Origin: a virus
IMG/VR virus record: IMGVR_UViG_3300024999_000346
Location: 1 to 26,236 of that record
Length of the DNA stretch: 26,236 nt
Reading direction: 5' to 3' (one strand)
The position numbers were made by a program, and so were the translations under genes. The notes beneath the pieces were generated by a model. The model was not told the DNA's origin and ran no database searches. It saw nothing but the letters and a program-made list of their open reading frames with translations. Positions 22,942 to 26,236 of this stretch are shown one piece after another (the stretch's first letter is position 1; each line of letters begins with the position of its first letter).

Positions 22942-23170
22942 GTGGAAGAATGTAAATTAAGTTTCAAGAGAATTTTCTGAGATAAATCCAAAAGTAATCG
23001 AAATTTATAAAGGATATTCAATTTTGCAATATGATACAGAAAACGGATATCGTGTTGATTTCGGAACAAAAAGAACTAAGTTAGTCCAAACCATTAAAGA
23101 AGCTAAAGAATTAGTAGATTTTAGATTGTCGCCTGATAAATGGAGTGAACAAAAAGACGCTGAAGTTTAA
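22942..23170 (+). pseudogene. Small protein downstream of the regulator, interrupted by a frameshift
   Basis: A GTG at 22942 with GGGGGGAGG upstream begins MEECKLSFKRIF and hits TGA at 22978-22980. One base forward, a frame open from 22961 to 23170 reads EFSEINPKVIEIYKGYSILQ, then GYRVDFGTKRTKLVQTIKEA and KELVDFRLSPDKW. That stretch looks like real protein. Together they form a product of about 75 residues with a 1-base change near 22965-22975. An alternative is a fresh TTG start at about 23022 with AAAGGA upstream, giving 47 residues. Not recognised. The coding end runs into a terminator stem. Confidence 0.5.
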
Positions 23171-23184
23171 TCTTCGGCGTCTTT
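23153..23184 (+). terminator. Terminator after the regulator operon
   Basis: AAAGACGCTGAAG pairs over 13 bases with CTTCGGCGTCTTT (one T-G pair), loop TTTAAT, which contains the stop codon of the small protein. The T run at the end is short. Confidence 0.75.
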
Positions 23185-23201
23185 CGTATTTAGAGTTTAT
23201 T

Positions 23202-23226
23202 TAACTCCATCACGGGGTTATTTTTT
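23202..23226 (+). terminator. Second terminator, just before the lysis cassette
   Basis: TAACTCC pairs with GGGGTTA (one T-G pair) across a 5-base loop, followed by six T at 23221-23226. It ends 28 bases before the holin start, leaving no room for a promoter in between. Confidence 0.7.
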
Positions 23227-23254
23227 ATGGGTAGCAACGAAAGGATGGTGACGC

Positions 23255-23653
23255 ATGAGTGATTATTGGGGTTTCTTAGTTGCTATAGGGGCATTCGTCT
23301 CATGGCTTATCGGAGGATTTGATTCCCTAGTCCAGACTTTAGTAATCTTTATCGTTATCGACTATTCCACCGGATTAGCAAAAGCATGGATAAACAAAGA
23401 GCTTAGTAGCCAAAAAGGATTGCGCGGAATAGTAAAAAAGCTCGCATTGATTTCACTCGTGGTAGTCGCCGAAAAAATAGACTTCCTTATAGGTGGTAAT
23501 GATTTTATGCGCAATACAATCATTTACAGCTTAATAACGAATGAGACGATAAGCATCCTTGAAAATGCTGGACACATGGGGATACCTATACCAAAGCAGT
23601 TTTTCCAGGCTCTTGATAAGTTGAAGAGTAAGACGGAAGGAGATTCGAAATGA
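23255..23653 (+). CDS. Holin (phi29/TcdE-type phage holin family 4)
   Basis: 132 residues. It begins with two to three membrane segments (GFLVAIGAFVSWLIGGFDSLVQTLVIFIVIDYSTGLAKAWINK) and continues SSQKGLRGIVKKLALISLVVVAEKIDFL, then ISILENAGHMGIPIPKQFFQALDKLK. This is the pattern of the phage_holin_4 / toxin secretion-phage lysis holin family. It makes the membrane lesions that release the amidase. AAAGGATGGTGACGC precedes the ATG. Overlaps the amidase by 4 bases (ATGA). Confidence 0.93.
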   Translation: MSDYWGFLVAIGAFVSWLIGGFDSLVQTLVIFIVIDYSTGLAKAWINKELSSQKGLRGIVKKLALISLVVVAEKIDFLIGGNDFMRNTIIYSLITNETISILENAGHMGIPIPKQFFQALDKLKSKTEGDSK

Positions 23654-24345
23654 AAGTATGTGAAGATCCCGGCCACGGTGGCTATGATCCAGGGGCCTGC
23701 GGTAACGGTCTGCAAGAGAAAGACATCACGCTAGACATTGCCCTACGATTACGTCCCTTGCTGATCCATAATGGCATCGAGGTAATCATGACGCGCGAAG
23801 GGGATTACGCTCCTGGACACTTAGAGCACGATCTTAACGGTGAGCTATATGAACGAGTTAGGATCGCAGAAAACGCCAAAGTGGATCTCTTCGTATCTAT
23901 TCACATTAACTCTGGTGGAGGAACTGGCGAAGAGGTTTTGATTTCTGGCACTGGTGGGCGAGCGGAGACAGCGGCTAAAAAGGTTTTACCATACCTGGTT
24001 CAAGTAGGTGGTTGGGCTAATCGCGGTGTTAAGACGCAGAACGTTTTAGTGCTAAAGGAAACGAGTATGCCAGCAATCCTGACCGAAAGCGGGTTTATCG
24101 ACAACGCAGCAGATGCAGCAAAGTTAAAGGATTCTAATTTCCGCCAAGCTCTTGCGGTAGCCCATGCCAAGGGGATTTGTGACTATTTTGGGATTCAGTA
24201 TAAAGAAGGAATGAGTAAGGTGGCGGCTGTTAAAGCCGACAAAGATGTATATTTATCAGTTCGAGTTTTGGACAGCAAGGCGGATGCCGTAACGAGACAG
24301 ATTATCGCTATGGGCTATGCGACTAAAAGATTAGAGTTGGCTTAG
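23650..24345 (+). CDS. Endolysin, N-acetylmuramoyl-L-alanine amidase (Amidase_3)
   Basis: 231 residues. It cleaves the bond between muramic acid and L-alanine in peptidoglycan. The zinc ligands are His9 in DPGHGG, Glu23 in LQEKD and His85 in SIHIN, with the catalytic Glu146 in LTESGFI. The catalytic domain ends near residue 180. The last 40 residues (VKADKDVYLSVRVLDSKADAV, then MGYATKRLEL) form a small module that may bind the wall or just stabilise the enzyme; I associate it with Sporomusaceae phages from memory. No signal peptide, so it depends on the holin. Coupled to the holin by ATGA. Confidence 0.94.
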   Translation: MKVCEDPGHGGYDPGACGNGLQEKDITLDIALRLRPLLIHNGIEVIMTREGDYAPGHLEHDLNGELYERVRIAENAKVDLFVSIHINSGGGTGEEVLISGTGGRAETAAKKVLPYLVQVGGWANRGVKTQNVLVLKETSMPAILTESGFIDNAADAAKLKDSNFRQALAVAHAKGICDYFGIQYKEGMSKVAAVKADKDVYLSVRVLDSKADAVTRQIIAMGYATKRLELA

Positions 24346-24401
24346 AACAATTCAAAATCGCAAGCGCTTTGCCAATTCAAAAAAAGGGGAGAGGATTTAT
24401 T

Positions 24402-24815
24402 ATGCCGTCAGATCTATTCACAACGCCATACCTTGGGAGCTTTGCCGGGCTCGTAGCTGTTACCTATCTTTTGGTACAGTTTTTTAAGGAGCCAATCAGA
24501 AAACACCTTAGCGACTGGTGGATCCGACTCTTGGCTGTGTTCATCGCGTTGTCTATCCAATCATTTACGCTGTACGTGGTGGGAAATTTTACGGTTGAAG
24601 CGATTGGGCTTGCCGTGTTGAATTCGTTTTTGATTGCGATTACTGCAGCTGGAGCACATGATATAAGTCAACCTACTAACGTAGCTCCTATTTTACCTAC
24701 AAGCACCACGTATAATTATAATTTAAGTGATTCGTTGCCGATTAATAATGTTGTAACTCCAGCAGCGAGTCAGGCCTTGCCTGACGAGTCAAAGGATGAA
24801 CCGCCAATAATATAA
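24402..24815 (+). CDS. Membrane protein in the lysis cassette, holin-like or lysis regulator
   Basis: 137 residues from ATG 24402, with GGGGAGAGGA upstream; the frame extends back to 24369 but the ribosome site supports 24402. Three hydrophobic segments: FAGLVAVTYLLVQFF, IRLLAVFIALSIQSFTLYVV and EAIGLAVLNSFLIAITAAGA. They are followed by a 50-residue polar, Asn/Ser/Pro-rich tail (TSTTYNYNLSDSLPINN, ending DESKDEPPII). Small three-segment membrane proteins beside endolysins are often second holins or antiholins. It ends the lysis operon 50 bases before a strong terminator. Confidence 0.65.
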   Translation: MPSDLFTTPYLGSFAGLVAVTYLLVQFFKEPIRKHLSDWWIRLLAVFIALSIQSFTLYVVGNFTVEAIGLAVLNSFLIAITAAGAHDISQPTNVAPILPTSTTYNYNLSDSLPINNVVTPAASQALPDESKDEPPII

Positions 24816-24865
24816 TTGTCCTTATCTCACTTATATTATTAGTAGATTTAGGACAAAGCATTACG

Positions 24866-24905
24866 AAAGCCCGCTTCCTTAATTGGAGGCGGGCTTTTTT
24901 TTATT
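24866..24905 (+). terminator. Strong terminator ending the lysis operon
   Basis: AAAGCCCGCTTCC and GGAGGCGGGCTTT form a 13-base stem with a TTAATT loop, followed by eight T in a row and TATTTTA. It separates the phage late genes from the AT-rich gene downstream. Confidence 0.9.
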
Positions 24906-24990
24906 TTAATAAAAAATCAAATTAGAAGGATTTATTGTATTCATGTTTAAATAATAACTTAAATCATAAAAGAGGTTGGGAGGTTAAAAT

Positions 24991-25524
24991 ATGATAAGGG
25001 AATTTATTGGCGACTTTTTTTCATCGCTATTCTTAGTAATATTCTGTATGATCATTATTTCTCCATTTATTATATTTTCATTTATATCTATTAGGTTTTT
25101 ATTAAGCTTTTTGATATATGAAACTCTAGCTATTAATTTTATTTCCTTATTAATTACTTTAATATTTTTAACATATATTCCTATAACAGATAATATGTTC
25201 ATTAAATTATCACCAATAATTGAAAGATATGTTGAAACTAATTCTTCTTATCCTTATAAGGAAGGCGCTGTCTCGGTTTTGCTTTATATTCTATTTAAAG
25301 TAATGCGATTTAGATCGCGGTTAAAAATAGGAATTTATGCAATATCTTTTATTTTAGTTTTTATCGCCAATATTCAAGAATGTGGCTTACATCTTATTCA
25401 GAATTTATACTTAAATGATATTAGGGTTGTGATTAACGGAGCAGTTTTAACATTTGTAGTTTTCGATAGACTGGTTAATGAATATCAAAAATTGCGAGAA
25501 AAGACAGAGGAACCAACACCATGA
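24991..25524 (+). CDS. AT-rich multi-pass membrane protein, candidate moron
   Basis: 177 residues, not recognised. Hydrophobic segments are FFSSLFLVIFCMIIISPFII, then FSFISIRFLLSFLI with LAINFISLLITLIFLTYI, then IGIYAISFILVFIANI near residue 120 and VVINGAVLTFVVF near residue 155. The C-terminus is charged (NEYQKLREKTEEP). The gene is strongly AT-rich, unlike all phage genes upstream, and stands behind its own terminator-bounded start with GGGAGG before the ATG. A weak promoter-like TTGTAT with a TTAAAT 18 bases on lies upstream (about 24932-24962). This is the look of a moron gene carried by a prophage. Superinfection exclusion is a guess from the membrane nature and position. Confidence 0.72.
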   Translation: MIREFIGDFFSSLFLVIFCMIIISPFIIFSFISIRFLLSFLIYETLAINFISLLITLIFLTYIPITDNMFIKLSPIIERYVETNSSYPYKEGAVSVLLYILFKVMRFRSRLKIGIYAISFILVFIANIQECGLHLIQNLYLNDIRVVINGAVLTFVVFDRLVNEYQKLREKTEEPTP

Positions 25525-25769
25525 AAATCCTAATGACCCCCATTGAAGTCCTGGCCCACTTCGAAACCGACGGCACACCCCACCCACTCCGCCTCAAGCT
25601 CAACGACAAAGAAATCAGAATCGAACAGGTAGTCTCAGTAACCGAGGAGAAGCTGGCTGGCAATAAGATGCTATGCTTCCGCTGCCAAAGCGAAATCAAG
25701 GGAGAGCTGCGGCCGTTCGAGATCAAGTTTGAAATCGGAACCTGCAAATGGTTTCTGTGGAAGATGTAG
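25521..25769 (+). CDS. Conserved-looking small protein, function unknown
   Basis: 82 residues, coupled to the membrane protein by ATGA. The sequence is well formed: ILMTPIEVLAHFETDGTPHPLRLKLNDKEIRIEQVV, then EEKLAGNKMLCFRCQSEIKGELRPFEIKFEIGTCKWFLWKM, mostly beta strands. I have a loose memory of similar small Firmicutes chromosomal proteins ending in CKW plus a few residues, sometimes near SOS repair genes, but I cannot confirm it. GC content is like the rest of the window, in sharp contrast with the preceding gene. It may be host DNA outside the prophage. Confidence 0.65.
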   Translation: MKILMTPIEVLAHFETDGTPHPLRLKLNDKEIRIEQVVSVTEEKLAGNKMLCFRCQSEIKGELRPFEIKFEIGTCKWFLWKM

Positions 25770-25827
25770 TATGGTAAACCGAATAACGGGTAGAATATAT
25801 AACAGTTCTTTTTCCATCTTTCAGCTT

Positions 25828-25865
25828 GGCTCTCATCGGTAACGGTGGGGGCCTTGTTTGTTTTT
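25828..25865 (+). terminator. Terminator after the 82-residue gene
   Basis: GGCTCTCATCG pairs with CGGTGGGGGCC over 11 bases (several G-T pairs) around a GTAA tetraloop, followed by TTGTTTGTTTTT. It ends the two-gene unit 24991-25769. Confidence 0.75.
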
Positions 25866-25881
25866 ACAAGGGAAAAACACT

Positions 25882-25952
25882 CTTGCCATAATTCCATTAA
25901 CCCTTCCAGTAACGCGAAGATCGAATGGAAGGGTTAATGGAATTATGGCAAG
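25882..25952. repeat. Perfect 27-bp inverted repeat with 17-base loop
   Basis: Bases 25882-25908 (from CTTGCCATAATTCC to CCCTTCCA) are the exact reverse complement of 25926-25952. The loop is 17 bases. There is no T run on either side, so it is not a usual terminator. Each arm read outward contains a ribosome-site-like GGAAGGG followed by ATG and codons for MELWQ. It sits in the stretch 25770-26105, between a plus-strand terminator and a convergent gene. It may be a recombination or attachment site, a MITE-like element end, or a processed RNA hairpin. Confidence 0.85.
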
Positions 25953-26105
25953 CCTTCAAACCCTTGCACGCCAAGGCTTCGGAGTGTGTCGACGGACGAA
26001 ATAAAAACACACTTTAAATCTCGTAACATATACCCTTTTTTCTATAAATAAATGTACCCCAATCGCTCGGCCCGCAGGGATCGATGCGAAGGGGGTAAGT
26101 TGTGT

Positions 26106-26236
26106 CTATTTAGTCGATTCCTTTGCCTTTTTTATCTCCTGTACCGTTTTCTCGATCTCCCTCACCGACTCAACCAGCCCCGCATTTGCTTGGCGTACTC
26201 CATTCCTGACAGCTGCCCTGATGATGCCGTAGAAGA
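26106..26236 (-). CDS. C-terminal end of a gene running off the window
   Basis: On the minus strand, from the right edge to TAG at 26106-26108, the frame reads FYGIIRAAVRNGVRQANAGL, then VESVREIEKTVQEIKKAKESTK. It is a charged coiled-coil-like C-terminus of 43 residues. The start lies outside the window. Not recognised. It converges on the 82-residue gene and probably belongs to the host. Confidence 0.55.
   Translation of the reverse strand, partial: FYGIIRAAVRNGVRQANAGLVESVREIEKTVQEIKKAKESTK

Larger units (their letters stand above)
25770..26105. other. Intergenic region without a convincing gene
   Basis: This 336-base stretch holds a terminator (25828-25865) and the 27-bp inverted repeat (25882-25952). 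It also has one tiny open frame (25937-26017, 26 residues, MELWQAFKPLHAK...) which starts in the repeat and has a GGAAGGG before it. I see no tRNA, promoter of consensus quality or other gene. It lies between two genes that point toward each other and is a possible prophage edge or host spacer. Confidence 0.6.

Noticed and set aside
25828-25865. Riboswitch-like fold
   Set aside because: GNRA-capped hairpin with GC-rich stem looked aptamer-like, but it follows a gene, precedes none on the same strand, and ends in a T-rich run, so a terminator explains it.
25475-25897. 140-residue minus-strand open frame starting in the inverted repeat
   Set aside because: It runs antisense through the well-formed 82-residue gene and reads backwards through its terminator. 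The C-terminal half is serine/leucine-rich antisense sequence. Only the first 40 residues are non-overlapping and show no family.
1-26236. tRNA genes, CRISPR arrays and insertion sequences
   Set aside because: No tRNA cloverleaf with a TTCGA-type arm, no regularly spaced repeats, and no transposase were found on either strand by reading.

Overview
The window is the late half of a temperate phage genome, almost certainly an integrated prophage, in a Gram-positive-type host. Firmicutes is an inference. It rests on strong AGGAGG-type ribosome sites, many TTG and GTG starts, a phi-holin-4-like holin and a DUF6273-type receptor domain. The C-terminal module of the amidase reminds me of Sporomusaceae phages (Pelosinus, Sporomusa), but that is recall only. 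No rRNA, tRNA, CRISPR array or insertion sequence was seen.

Layout, + strand unless stated. 23-8929 is a lambda-type head module: small and large terminase, gpW-like joiner, portal with a fused acetyltransferase-like domain, ClpP-type protease with a nested scaffold start, decoration protein, major capsid protein and head-tail connectors, ending with a gpZ-like minor tail protein. 8929-17973 is a P2-type contractile tail module: a frameshifted tail-completion gene, sheath, tube, tail chaperone with a -1 frameshift product, tape measure, then X, D, V, U, W, J and I homologues. 17988-20617 holds the fibre, a receptor-binding candidate and two small proteins. The virion predicted is therefore a myovirus with a siphovirus-like head.

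Between 20655 and 22717 the genes run on the minus strand: two unrecognised proteins and a tyrosine recombinase (integrase) split by a frameshift in an 8-A run. They are transcribed from a near-consensus promoter (TTGACA-17-TATACT). Divergent to it, a promoter (TTGATG-17-TATCAT) drives a small Cro/C1-type regulator. Repeated TTGAT/ATCAA half-sites overlap both promoters, so this looks like the lysis-lysogeny or integration switch. Two terminators follow, and then the lysis cassette: holin, amidase and a holin-like membrane protein, closed by a strong terminator at 24866.

24906-25524 is very AT-rich and encodes a lone multi-pass membrane protein, a candidate lysogenic-conversion (moron) gene. 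It is coupled by ATGA overlap to an 82-residue gene of ordinary composition. 25770-26105 has no convincing gene but carries a terminator and a perfect 27-bp inverted repeat. A truncated minus-strand gene runs off the right edge and may be host DNA. The phage early region is not in the window and probably lies to its left.

The most notable observations are the portal-acetyltransferase fusion, the AT-rich membrane gene at the presumed prophage edge, the 27-bp inverted repeat, three apparent frameshift lesions (tail completion gene, integrase, small ORF after the regulator), the nested scaffold start and the programmed frameshift in the tail chaperone. The three lesions could mean a decaying prophage or sequencing errors; the sequence alone cannot decide.
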